From contig NZ_KI669560.1 in NCBI RefSeq assembly GCF_000508085.1, positions 2,971,476 through 3,035,475 of the forward strand: a stretch of 64,000 bases of DNA, in the 5' to 3' direction. This stretch comes from Sediminibacterium sp. C3 (lineage in GTDB: Bacteria > Bacteroidota > Bacteroidia > Chitinophagales > Chitinophagaceae). The translations under genes and the position numbers were made by a program. Below are positions 10,601 through 17,792 of this stretch, one piece after another (position 1 is the first letter of the stretch; every line of letters starts with the position of its first letter). The notes beneath the pieces are model-generated. The model had not been told where the DNA came from. It saw only the letters and a program-made list of their open reading frames with translations, and made no database searches.

Positions 10601-11017
10601 ATTGAACCACTGTGGTGAATTGGGAACGCATGCCTGATTCAGAATGCTATACGCCAATTCATCATAAAATACCTGTGCGTCTTTTTCGCTGGCAAAATAG
10701 CCATAGCGTTCACCCCATACTCTCCAGCAATGGGCCATTCTATGAGCAACTTGTTTTACACTGGTTTCTCTGCCTAAAGAGCCATCGGGTTGTGGCACAC
10801 CTGCTTTTCTGAAATATTTCTGAGCAAGAATATCTGTAGCAATCTGGCTCCATTGCTTGGGAACCTCTACATTATTCATTTCAAAAACTTTTTCACCGTT
10901 TGGATTTTTAATTACGCTGTCGCGGTAATCGTATTCAAACATATCATAAGGGCTTACACCATCTTTGGTGAAGCGGCGGCTGAATTGCAAGCCTTTGGGA
11001 GTGCGTGGATTAGGCAT
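7646..11017 (-). CDS. nrdJ: Vitamin B12-dependent (class II) ribonucleotide reductase
   Basis: Reduces ribonucleotides to deoxyribonucleotides using adenosylcobalamin, oxygen-independently. At 1123 residues it is the long NrdJ form. Candidate redox Cys C180 lies in HACFIL, the thiyl Cys C389 in NPCSE with E391, and the second redox Cys C400 in TACNL. The barrel motif APTGTIG is present. A Lys/Thr-rich linker (about 830-860) joins a TSCPD-like domain with [12 protein letters not shown]. The extreme C-terminus carries C1097xxC1100 and C1110xxC1113xxC1116 plus C1122, the swinging reductant tail with its zinc knuckle. It sits alone between a terminator and a 340-base intergenic region with DnaA-box-like sites. 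No class I or III reductase is in the window. Confidence 0.97.
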   Translation of the reverse strand: MPNPRTPKGLQFSRRFTKDGVSPYDMFEYDYRDSVIKNPNGEKVFEMNNVEVPKQWSQIATDILAQKYFRKAGVPQPDGSLGRETSVKQVAHRMAHCWRVWGERYGYFASEKDAQVFYDELAYSILNQACVPNSPQWFNTGLHEVYGITGKPQGHYYVDPKDGKLKKSTNAYERPQPHACFILSVSDDLVNEGGIMDLWTREARIFKYGSGVGTNFSQIRGSGEKLSGGGTSSGLMSFLKIGDRAAGAIKSGGTTRRAAKMVCLDLDHPEIMEFINWKVEEEKKVAALVAAGYDNGYEGEAYATVSGQNSNNSVRIPNEFFHALEEGRDWELKARTDGRVMKKIPSREVWDKIAYAAWRCADPGTQYDTTINEWHTCPKGGRINASNPCSEYMFLDNTACNLASINLRKFHNDDTNIFDVEGFEYTTRLWTTVLEISVLMAQFPSKEVAQLSYDYRTLGLGFANLGSMLMVSGIAYDSEEARGIAGAISAIMTGVAYKTSAEMASFLGTFDKYEENKEDMLRVMRNHRAAAYDATEAYVGLEIKPQGIKAQYCPDYMLKAATRAWDDAVQLGEKYGYRNAQTTVIAPTGTIGLVMDCDTTGVEPDFALVKFKKLSGGGYFKIINQSVPQALKNLGYNDAEAKAIEQYAVGAASFENAPFINNASLAVKGFTAAEIEKLNGAARSAFEIAFIFNRFTLGDECMQRLGFSPAQYEDWSFNLLEALGFTEDEIEAANDYVCGTMTVEGAPYLKDAHLPVFDCANKCGKKGERYIHAYGHIRMMAACQPFLSGAISKTINLPHEATVEEIADCYMLSWQLGLKANALYRDGSKLSQPLSNKSEKKKKTEDTATVTAAEETPVAEASTIVDLGQLTVDELLEEVTKRMTASTDTELKRALSRIVERKSLPAKRRGFTQKAKIGGQVVFLRTGEYSDGTLGEIFIDLAKEGSTLRSLMNCFAIAVSVGLQYGVPLEEFVDKFVFTRFEPAGMVDHPNIKTTTSLVDFVFRALGYEYLNRTDLVHVLDRPTVGNTGEEGDATFLGKPELSSVRVTAPSPNASPAEGPASPKLQRAATTTAAAGNSGMDAVNAAAKSMQSDAPACSTCGHLTIRSGTCYKCLNCGTSMGCS

Positions 11018-11132
11018 ATCGAAATAGTGGTTTAAATTGAATTTAACAGTTTTCCCAAAACCGTGTTAAATCGGTCGGTTGACGAAAATATCCTTCCATT
11101 TTCAAAATCCAATAGTGGAAATATGCACAGCT

Positions 11133-11141
11133 TGTGGATAA
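11133..11141 (-). promoter_or_regulatory. DnaA box (perfect consensus)
   Basis: TGTGGATAA on the plus strand is TTATCCACA on the minus strand, the high-affinity DnaA box. It lies about 116 bases upstream of the nrdJ start. DnaA regulates nrd genes in E. coli; here the function is inferred. Confidence 0.5.
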
Positions 11142-11188
11142 GGAAGGAGGATAATTTCAGAGCTCAAATCCACATTGAATTTCCCTGA

Positions 11189-11197
11189 TTATACACA
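11189..11197 (+). promoter_or_regulatory. DnaA-box-like site
   Basis: TTATACACA fits the relaxed consensus TTWTNCACA. It is 47 bases from the perfect box and in the opposite orientation, upstream of nrdJ. Confidence 0.4.
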
Positions 11198-11361
11198 GGT
11201 GTCAATAAGATTTTTAGGTAATATTGCAGAAATGAAAGGTTGATGTTTTTAGCCCAAAAAGTTAAACAATCCTGCATTTACCTCCCCCCGACATTGGCAA
11301 CCGCATTTAAAATGCTTTAAACGAAAACTTTTCTGCATTTTTGTACCACCATCCTATAAGA

Positions 11362-12123
11362 ATGAAGCAAAACATTTATCATCAATTCATTACCAAAAAA
11401 AGTTCGGGGAAAAAATCCTTTGCCGTACTGATTGACCCTGATAAGGTGAATGCCAAAAGCATTGCGGAATTGGTAAAATTGTCGATTGAAGCGAAAGTGG
11501 ATTATTTCTTTGTGGGCGGCAGTCTGGTCATTTCTCATCACTTGGATGAATGTATCCAGCAAATAAAAGCCGCCTGTTCCATACCTATCATCTTATTCCC
11601 GGGCTCTCCTTCCCAGGTAAGCAAATACGCAGACGCATTGTTGTACCTGTCTTTGATTTCCGGAAGAAATCCCGAATTACTGATTGGACAACATGTAATT
11701 TCTGCACCCTTCGTTAAAAAATCCGGTCTGGAAATTATGCCAACCGGGTATATGGTAATTGACGGAGGTGCCCCCACAACGGTTAGTTATATCTCCAATG
11801 CCTCTCCTATTCCTGCTGACAAAAGCGAAATTGCCATGTGTACAGCCATGGCAGGCGAAATGCTGGGCATGAAACTGATATACATGGATGCAGGTAGCGG
11901 AGCCAGAAGACCCATTACCGAACATATGATTGAAAAAGTGGCCCAGCATATTGATGTACCACTGATTATCGGAGGAGGTATTGTTGACCCTGAGAAAGCA
12001 TACCTGAACTGTAAAGCGGGTGCCGATATCATTGTGGTTGGCAATGCAATAGAAAAAGATTTCTCCCTGATTTCCGAAATCAGTGCTGCTATTCATTCTG
12101 TTGCCAATGTTAATGCAGGTTAA
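11362..12123 (+). CDS. Geranylgeranylglyceryl/heptaprenylglyceryl phosphate synthase family protein
   Basis: A 253-residue TIM-barrel prenyltransferase that joins a polyprenyl diphosphate to glycerol-1-phosphate by an ether bond. Motifs of the GGGPS/PcrB family are visible: the N-terminal LIDPDK, FFVGGS, the FPGSP loop, PTGYMVIDGG, YMDAGSGA, and the phosphate-binding GGGI and VVGNAIEKD at the end. Bacterial members from Bacteroidota are known to be active GGGPS enzymes, although the fate of the product there is unclear. The ATG at 11362 is preferred over a TTG at 11341, whose extension (MYHHPIR) is not family-like. It is the first gene of the eight-gene plus-strand run, six bases before the AlkB-like gene. 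Confidence 0.9.
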   Translation: MKQNIYHQFITKKSSGKKSFAVLIDPDKVNAKSIAELVKLSIEAKVDYFFVGGSLVISHHLDECIQQIKAACSIPIILFPGSPSQVSKYADALLYLSLISGRNPELLIGQHVISAPFVKKSGLEIMPTGYMVIDGGAPTTVSYISNASPIPADKSEIAMCTAMAGEMLGMKLIYMDAGSGARRPITEHMIEKVAQHIDVPLIIGGGIVDPEKAYLNCKAGADIIVVGNAIEKDFSLISEISAAIHSVANVNAG

Positions 12124-12129
12124 TTAACC

Positions 12130-12738
12130 ATGTTGAGCCTTTTCCCCATTGCAAATGAACCACAACAACTATTACCTTTTGATGGTCTGGCCATTTATTA
12201 TGGTAGTGTTTTTTCATCCATAGAAATACAAGATTTCAAGAAACAGCTTTTAGAAGAAATTGCCTGGGAGAACGACCAGATCCGCATGTTCGGCAAAGAG
12301 ATTATTACCAAAAGAAAAGTGGCCTGGTATGGAGCCCAGCCTTTTTTATACCGATATTCCAACAGCACAAAAACAGCTTTGCCATTTAACGGCACACTGA
12401 ATCTTATTCGACAATCCATTGAATCCATTTCCGGAGAAAGCTACAATTCCTGTTTACTGAATTTGTATCATAACGGTGAAGAATCCATGGGCTGGTATAG
12501 CGATAATGAAAAGGAATTAAAGAAAAACGGAGCCATTGCTTCTGTTAGTTTTGGAGCAGCAAGAAAGTTTTGTTTTAAACACAGAAAGACCCAGGAAAAA
12601 AAAGAAATACTGCTCGAAAACGGAAGCCTGCTGGTGATGAAGGGCTCTATACAGGAAAACTGGCTGCATCAGTTGCCCCCGTCCAAAAAAATAAAGGAGA
12701 ACAGAATCAATTTAACTTTCCGAACCATTGTATCATGA
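12130..12738 (+). CDS. AlkB-like 2-oxoglutarate/Fe(II) dioxygenase with altered iron triad
   Basis: A 202-residue protein of the AlkB (ALKBH2/3-like) nucleic-acid demethylase family, which removes alkyl groups from damaged bases. The family core is intact: the NLYHNGEESMGW strand, the SFGAARKF segment, the second iron-binding His in WLHQLPP (H180) and the 2-oxoglutarate-binding arginines in RINLTFR. The first iron-ligand position, normally His in GWHxD, reads GWYSD (Y123, codon TAT at 12496-12498) with the Asp (D125) kept. This may abolish or change catalysis. It overlaps the transporter gene by the ATGA at 12735-12738, so translation is coupled. Confidence 0.88.
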   Translation: MLSLFPIANEPQQLLPFDGLAIYYGSVFSSIEIQDFKKQLLEEIAWENDQIRMFGKEIITKRKVAWYGAQPFLYRYSNSTKTALPFNGTLNLIRQSIESISGESYNSCLLNLYHNGEESMGWYSDNEKELKKNGAIASVSFGAARKFCFKHRKTQEKKEILLENGSLLVMKGSIQENWLHQLPPSKKIKENRINLTFRTIVS

Positions 12739-13985
12739 AGTCATCCCCCAATATATTTCAAAAATTCTGGAAGAACCTGGGGCCGGGGCTGGTTACCGGA
12801 TCCAGCGATGATGATCCCTCTGGCATAGCCACTTATTCTCAGGCAGGTGCACAATTTGGACTGGGAACACTCTGGGCTGCTTTATTAACTTTCCCCATGA
12901 TGGCTGCTGTTCAGGAAATGTGTGGCCGAATTGGACTGGTTACTCAAAAAGGGCTCACGGGAACCTTGAAAGCGCATTATTCCAAACCCGTTTTATATGG
13001 TGTTGTATTGTTGAGTTTTCCTGCTATCATTTTAAATATTGGAGCCAATATTGCGGGTATGGGCGCCGTGGGCAACTTGCTTTTCCCTTCCATCGATGCC
13101 AATTTTTTCAGTGCCGGTTTTACCATGATTCTGCTGGTGTTGATTATTTATCTGCCCTATGAAAAAATTGCTTCCGTACTAAAATACCTTTGTCTGGTAT
13201 TGTTGTTTTACATCATTGTCCCTTTCCTATATAAACAGGACATCAAAGCCATTTTAAAAAATACTTTCTTACCTGAAATTCAATTGAACAAAGCATACCT
13301 GGCCATGCTGGTTGCCATTCTAGGCACCACTATTTCACCCTATTTATTTTTCTGGCAAGCCACCATGTCAATTGAAGATTTAAAACACCGTAAACAAAAA
13401 CTGGTAGTAAACAAGAAAGTAATCGCTGCCATGAAACAGGATATTGATACCGGCATGCTGTTTTCGAACATTGTGATGTACTTTATAATATTGGCAACTG
13501 GTACAGTATTATTCAATGCTGGCATTCATCAGATTGATACTGTTGAAGATGCTGCCAAAGCACTAAAACCTTTGGCCGGTGATGCTGCATATATTTTGTT
13601 TGCGTTGGGCATTATTGGCACCGGATTCCTGGCAATACCGGTACTCAGTGGAGCCCTGTCTTACATGATTACAGAAATTTTCAATTGGGAAAACGGACTG
13701 GATAAAAAATTCCACGAAGCCAAAGCTTTCTATACCATCATCACCCTTTCACTTATTCTGGGTCTTGGTATCAACTACTTGGGCATATCTCCCATTAACG
13801 CACTCATTTATTCAGCCATTTTATATGGACTAACAGCGCCCGTTCTGATTGCTGTGATTCTGCATATTTCCAATAATAAAAAAATCATGGGGCAATATAG
13901 AAATGGACTTTGGAGCAATGTTTTTGGACTGCTTGCCTTTGTAATAATGTCTCTTGCTGCTGTTGGCTTATTCCTCTTTCAATAA
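12735..13985 (+). CDS. Nramp-like divalent metal transporter
   Basis: A 416-residue inner-membrane protein with about eleven hydrophobic helices, of the SLC11/Nramp superfamily. The first-helix motif reads DDDPSGIATYSQAGAQFG (residues about 25-42) where classical MntH has DPGN, and the sixth-helix motif reads TTISPYLFFWQAT where MntH has a MPHN-like metal-binding turn. It therefore belongs to the common bacterial 'DPSG' branch whose substrate is not established; Mn or Fe import should not be assumed. It starts inside the AlkB-like stop codon and is followed after 50 bases by an exported hydrolase gene. Confidence 0.85.
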   Translation: MKSSPNIFQKFWKNLGPGLVTGSSDDDPSGIATYSQAGAQFGLGTLWAALLTFPMMAAVQEMCGRIGLVTQKGLTGTLKAHYSKPVLYGVVLLSFPAIILNIGANIAGMGAVGNLLFPSIDANFFSAGFTMILLVLIIYLPYEKIASVLKYLCLVLLFYIIVPFLYKQDIKAILKNTFLPEIQLNKAYLAMLVAILGTTISPYLFFWQATMSIEDLKHRKQKLVVNKKVIAAMKQDIDTGMLFSNIVMYFIILATGTVLFNAGIHQIDTVEDAAKALKPLAGDAAYILFALGIIGTGFLAIPVLSGALSYMITEIFNWENGLDKKFHEAKAFYTIITLSLILGLGINYLGISPINALIYSAILYGLTAPVLIAVILHISNNKKIMGQYRNGLWSNVFGLLAFVIMSLAAVGLFLFQ

Positions 13986-14035
13986 TTTTAAATTGCTGTA
14001 TCTTTAAACAGAGGGAAGCTAATTGCCCTGACATT

Positions 14036-14989
14036 ATGTTTTTAAAGACATTGCATCTAACTGTTGTTTTAACCCTTCTCTGTTTCAGCAGTTTTTCACA
14101 GCTGAAAGAAGAGGAAGGCTATGTTCCGGTTACCGGCGGAAAAATCTGGTACCGCGTTATGGGAAAAGGCAAAGGACTGCCACTTCTGTTAACTCATGGA
14201 GGTCCCGGAGGAACCAGTCGTTCTTTTTATCAATTTGTATCAATGGGAAAAGACCGACCCATTATTTTGTTTGATCAACTGGGCAGCGGAAGATCAGGAT
14301 ACCATACCGATACCAGCTTATTGAAAGTTCCTTTTTTTGTTGAGCAGGTAAAAGCATTGGTAGATCATTTATCGCTGGATTCGTTTTACCTGCACGGTCA
14401 TTCCTGGGGTACAGCACTGGCCTTTGAATATTATTTAAAATACCCCAAAGGCATCAAGGCAATTATATTCAACAGCCCGTATTTCAGCACAGAGGTCTGG
14501 AAAAAAGATGCAGATACTTTAATCAGCAGTCTGCCTTTATCTATTCAGAAAGCTATTGCAGAAGGTGAAAAAACCAGTGACTTCAATGCCGAAGCTTACC
14601 AAAATGCCAATACCGTTTTTGCGAAAAATTTTGGTGTTCGCAATACCAGACTAACCAGTCCTTGGGATACGGCAACTGCACCCAGCAATGGTTTTATTTA
14701 TAATTATATGTGGGGGCCAACTGAGTTTACGGCAACCGGCACTTTAAAAAACTATGATAGAATTGGTAGCTTATCTTCCATTACTGTACCTACACTTTTT
14801 ATTACGGGTGAATATGACGAAGCAAGACCCGCTACGGTTGCCCGATTAAGCAAGCTGGTGAAGCAAAGTAAGTTCGAAATAATAAAAGGGGCAGGACATG
14901 GTACCATGCACGACAATCGTGCAGAGAACATTCGGTTTATAACATCCTTTTTACAATCTTTAGAAAAAACTAATCCAAGATCAAAATGA
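14036..14989 (+). CDS. Exported prolyl aminopeptidase-like alpha/beta hydrolase (S33)
   Basis: A 317-residue alpha/beta hydrolase of the proline iminopeptidase family, which removes N-terminal proline from peptides. A signal peptide ends near FSSFSQ (residue 22). The oxyanion segment HGGPGGTSR (about 54-62) precedes the nucleophile elbow GHSWG with S123; the acid is in GEYDEARP and the His in GAGHGTMH. The start at 14036 gives a clean signal peptide; an in-frame ATG at 13910 lies inside the transporter gene and is rejected. The gene ends in an ATGA overlap with the uspA frame. A second, lipid-anchored paralogue is five genes downstream in the same run. Confidence 0.88.
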   Translation: MFLKTLHLTVVLTLLCFSSFSQLKEEEGYVPVTGGKIWYRVMGKGKGLPLLLTHGGPGGTSRSFYQFVSMGKDRPIILFDQLGSGRSGYHTDTSLLKVPFFVEQVKALVDHLSLDSFYLHGHSWGTALAFEYYLKYPKGIKAIIFNSPYFSTEVWKKDADTLISSLPLSIQKAIAEGEKTSDFNAEAYQNANTVFAKNFGVRNTRLTSPWDTATAPSNGFIYNYMWGPTEFTATGTLKNYDRIGSLSSITVPTLFITGEYDEARPATVARLSKLVKQSKFEIIKGAGHGTMHDNRAENIRFITSFLQSLEKTNPRSK

Positions 14990-15815
14990 AAATTTTAGTC
15001 CCCACTGATTTTTCAGACAATTCCAAAGCTGCCCTTTTTTTCGCAGCCAGTCTGGCAAAACAGATTCCCAACACAGCAGTCGTATTTTATTCTGCAGTTA
15101 CCTTAATGCAACCAGATACCTGGAATCTTTCCTTCTATCAGGAATATGAAAAAGAAGAGAAAAAAAGATTGACACAGTCACTGGAAAAATGGGTGAAATC
15201 TACCTTAGGAAGCCAGTTAAAATATTTGTCTTCCTGCAAATACCAGATTGATTTTGTACCAGGTACAGAACAGGCCATTATAAAGGCTTCTTTAAAAAAC
15301 AAATGCCAATTTATCTGCATTGCCACCAATGGTGCCGGCGTCTTAAGAAAGCTGATGGGCACCCACACCGCTTATCTGGTGAATCATTCCCCTGTACCTG
15401 TTCTGGCCATTCCTTCAAAATACAAAGCAAGTCCCCTGCAAAGTATTCTCTATGTTTCCGACTTTGAAAATCTGAACAATGAATTAAAAAAAATAAGTTC
15501 ATTCACCGGCACATTAAAAGCCAATATAAAAGTATTGCACTATGCCAGGATGGGGGTAAATCATCCTGAAACAAAAAGAAAGCCGCTTTATTAGAACAGG
15601 AAAAGTATCAGCATATAACACCTGTTATCCTTCCAACCCATCTTGAATCTTCTTTGATTGAACGGCTTACTAAGTTTATTAAAAAAGAAAAGCCCGGATT
15701 GGTTGTACTGTTCACCAAACAGAAGAAAGGATTTTTCGAAAGATTATTCCTTCCCAGTAAATCTGCTGAATTAACCTATTCTACCAAGGTCCCTACTTTG
15801 ATTTTTCCAAAATAA
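14986..15815 (+). pseudogene. Tandem universal stress protein gene split by a one-base frameshift
   Basis: Frame 0 runs from the ATG at 14986 to TAG at 15594 and encodes a complete first UspA domain (MKILVPTDFSDNSK start; ATP-loop-like region ending in HSPVPVLAIP) plus the start of a second. The second domain continues uninterrupted in the -1 frame from about 15573 to TAA at 15815, with GLVVLFTKQKK and a final TKVPTLIFPK that mirrors the end of domain 1. The switch point is a five-A run (15573-15577); one more A would give a single 276-residue protein, the usual length of Bacteroidota tandem UspA proteins. This is a real indel, a homopolymer sequencing error, or much less likely a slip site. 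Both neighbours are tightly spaced (ATGA overlap upstream, 7 bases downstream). Confidence 0.85.
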
Positions 15816-15822
15816 AGCAGGC

Positions 15823-16959
15823 ATGAAAAATAGGCTTATCCTTATGCTGACCTTGGGAGTACTTGGAACAGTGCGGGAGTCTGCTGCGCAGGAAAAGCAA
15901 AGACCCAGGGATATGGGGATTGTAATTGGTGTTTTACCTACCGGCCAATACAATAGCATCATTGATGTTAATGGTGTGGCTGTTGGTCATACTACACTTG
16001 TAAAAGCAGACTCTGTAAGAACAGGCGTAACGGCAATTCTGCCGCATACCGGCAATCTCTTTCAGCGCAAAGTTCCGGCAGCCATTTATACCGGCAATGG
16101 ATTTGGAAAGCTGGCGGGAAGTACGCAGGTAAACGAACTGGGAAATCTGGAAACACCGATAATTTTAACGAATACCTTAAGTGTTCCGAATGCCATGAAT
16201 GCATTGATCAGCTATACCCTTAGTTTACCTGGCAATGAAAGAGTAAGTTCTGTAAATGCAGTAGTGGGTGAAACCAATGATGGATATCTGAACGATATCA
16301 GAGGCAGGCATGTTAAAGAAGAACATATTTTATCAGCTATTAGCAACGCAAGCACGAATAATCTGGAAGAGGGCTCCATTGGAGCTGGCACAGGTACGGT
16401 ATGTTTTGGTTTTAAAGGGGGGATTGGAACTGCCTCCAGAAAACTTCCCGCGAAACTGGGCGGATACACAGTTGGGGTAATGGTTCAATCCAATTTTGGC
16501 GGGGTACTTAGTATTGACGGTGTTTCTGTTGGAGAGTATTTAAAAAAATTCAGCTTTAGCAATCAACTATTGAATAATGTAGATGGCTCCTGCATGATGG
16601 TTGTTGCAACAGATGCCCCGCTGGATCACAGGAACCTCATGCGACTGGCCAAAAGAGCTATGTTGGGATTGGGAAAAACAGGAGGTATTGCTTCGAATGG
16701 TAGCGGAGATTATGTGATTGCTTTTTCTACTGCTGCTGAGAATCAGATTCCGCATCAGCCTGCTACTGCAACACAAACCTTTCTGAATCTGCACAACGAC
16801 AACACTTCCCAGTTATTTATGGCGGCCATTGAAGCTACTGAGGAAGCCATCATTAATTCATTGTGGATGGCCAATACAACCATCGGTATAAAAGGGAACA
16901 AGGCAGAACGCATACCGGTTGAAAAATTATTGCCCCTATTAACAACAGAAAAAAAATGA
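15823..16959 (+). CDS. P1 family (S58, DmpA-like) self-processing aminopeptidase
   Basis: A 378-residue exported peptidase of the DmpA/BapA family. These N-terminal-nucleophile enzymes release N-terminal L-, D- or beta-amino acids and cleave themselves into two chains. A signal peptide ends around residue 22 (ESAAQ). Family motifs include GVAVGHTTLV, TGNGFGKLAGS, the GAGTGTVCFGFKGGIG loop (about 187-202) and the processing site DG/SCMMVVATDAPL, with S256 as the predicted nucleophile at the start of the beta chain, and SGDYVIAFST near 300. It overlaps the next gene by four bases. Together with two proline aminopeptidases and a PLP transaminase it suggests salvage of small peptides in the periplasm. 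Confidence 0.88.
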   Translation: MKNRLILMLTLGVLGTVRESAAQEKQRPRDMGIVIGVLPTGQYNSIIDVNGVAVGHTTLVKADSVRTGVTAILPHTGNLFQRKVPAAIYTGNGFGKLAGSTQVNELGNLETPIILTNTLSVPNAMNALISYTLSLPGNERVSSVNAVVGETNDGYLNDIRGRHVKEEHILSAISNASTNNLEEGSIGAGTGTVCFGFKGGIGTASRKLPAKLGGYTVGVMVQSNFGGVLSIDGVSVGEYLKKFSFSNQLLNNVDGSCMMVVATDAPLDHRNLMRLAKRAMLGLGKTGGIASNGSGDYVIAFSTAAENQIPHQPATATQTFLNLHNDNTSQLFMAAIEATEEAIINSLWMANTTIGIKGNKAERIPVEKLLPLLTTEKK

Positions 16960-17789
16960 CCAAGTTGTTTGTATTTATAAATAATGAATTGCTACCTGCT
17001 GAGGAAGCAAAACTTTCTGTTACCGACCTTGCCATTCAAAGAGGGTATGGGATTTTCGATTTTCTGGTAGTAGTGAAGGGGAGTCCTATTTTTTTAGACG
17101 ACCACCTGAATCGTTTTTATCATTCTGCTGCCGCCATGCACCTTCCGGTAGCCCTGAACAAAGATGAATTAACCAGGGCTATTCATCTTTTAATAGAGAA
17201 AAACCAGCTATTGAATGCAGGCATACGAATCACCCTAACAGGTGGCGATTCTCCGGATGGGTACAGTATTGGAATTCCGAATTTAATCATTACACAAAAT
17301 CCATTTCAGTATACCTACACTTCACCTCTGAAAGGCATCCGTTTAATTACGCACGAACACCAGCGACAATTGCCGCATATTAAAACCATTGATTACGCAA
17401 AAGCCATTTATTTACAACCCACCATTAAGGCTGCTGGGGCTGATGATGTATTGTACCATAACGCAGGAATAATTACCGAATGCCCCCGATCTAATTTTTT
17501 TATTGTCAATAAGAAGCGAGAAGTAATTACGCCCGACAAACAGGTACTGGCGGGTGTTACAAGAGCTAAAATATTGTTGAATAAGCAGTTTGTTGTTAAG
17601 GAAGAACCCATTGCATTAGAGGCTTTGGCCAATGCAGAGGAAGCATTCATTACCAGCTCCACCAAAAATGTATTGCCCGTGATTGCAATAGACGGGAAAC
17701 CCATTGGGAATGGTGCTCCGGGGCCAGTTACCCAACAATTGCTCCAGTGGATAATACAGGAAAAAGGCATATTATTAACCAATTCATAA
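16956..17789 (+). CDS. Class IV PLP-dependent aminotransferase
   Basis: A 277-residue cytoplasmic transaminase of the branched-chain/D-amino-acid aminotransferase and aminodeoxychorismate lyase fold. The N-terminal RGYGIFDFL segment (about 29-37) is typical, the PLP-binding Lys is K143 in HIKTIDY, and the cofactor-binding Glu is E175 in TECPRSNFF. The absence of the extended BCAT N-terminus and its short length fit D-alanine-type or lyase-type members, but substrate cannot be fixed. It overlaps the S58 peptidase gene by ATGA and is three bases ahead of the second prolyl aminopeptidase, which makes an amino-acid product of those peptidases a plausible substrate (inference). Confidence 0.85.
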   Translation: MTKLFVFINNELLPAEEAKLSVTDLAIQRGYGIFDFLVVVKGSPIFLDDHLNRFYHSAAAMHLPVALNKDELTRAIHLLIEKNQLLNAGIRITLTGGDSPDGYSIGIPNLIITQNPFQYTYTSPLKGIRLITHEHQRQLPHIKTIDYAKAIYLQPTIKAAGADDVLYHNAGIITECPRSNFFIVNKKREVITPDKQVLAGVTRAKILLNKQFVVKEEPIALEALANAEEAFITSSTKNVLPVIAIDGKPIGNGAPGPVTQQLLQWIIQEKGILLTNS

Positions 17790-17792
17790 AAC

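Larger units (their letters stand above)
11018..11361. other. Intergenic region between nrdJ and the GGGP synthase gene
   Basis: The only gene-free stretch above 300 bases. It separates divergent genes and must hold both promoters. I see a perfect DnaA box (11133-11141), a second DnaA-box-like site (11189-11197), a near-palindrome GCATTTAAAATGC (11303-11315), and a short inverted pair AACCG/CGGTT around 11060-11080. I see no B12 box, so no evident cobalamin riboswitch, no tRNA and no ORF. A weak -7-like CATTTTTG ends near 11343, ahead of the plus-strand operon. Confidence 0.6.

Noticed and set aside
11018..11361. Cobalamin riboswitch upstream of the B12-dependent reductase
   Set aside because: No B12-box-like sequence or characteristic pairing seen on the nrdJ strand.
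13910..14035. Longer N-terminus for the S33 hydrolase at 14036
   Set aside because: It lies inside the transporter gene and would precede a good signal peptide.
15571..15594. Programmed -1 frameshifting in uspA
   Set aside because: The frame-0 codons (ACA AAA AGA) do not form a canonical X XXY YYZ slip site and no stimulatory stem is evident; an indel or sequencing error is simpler.
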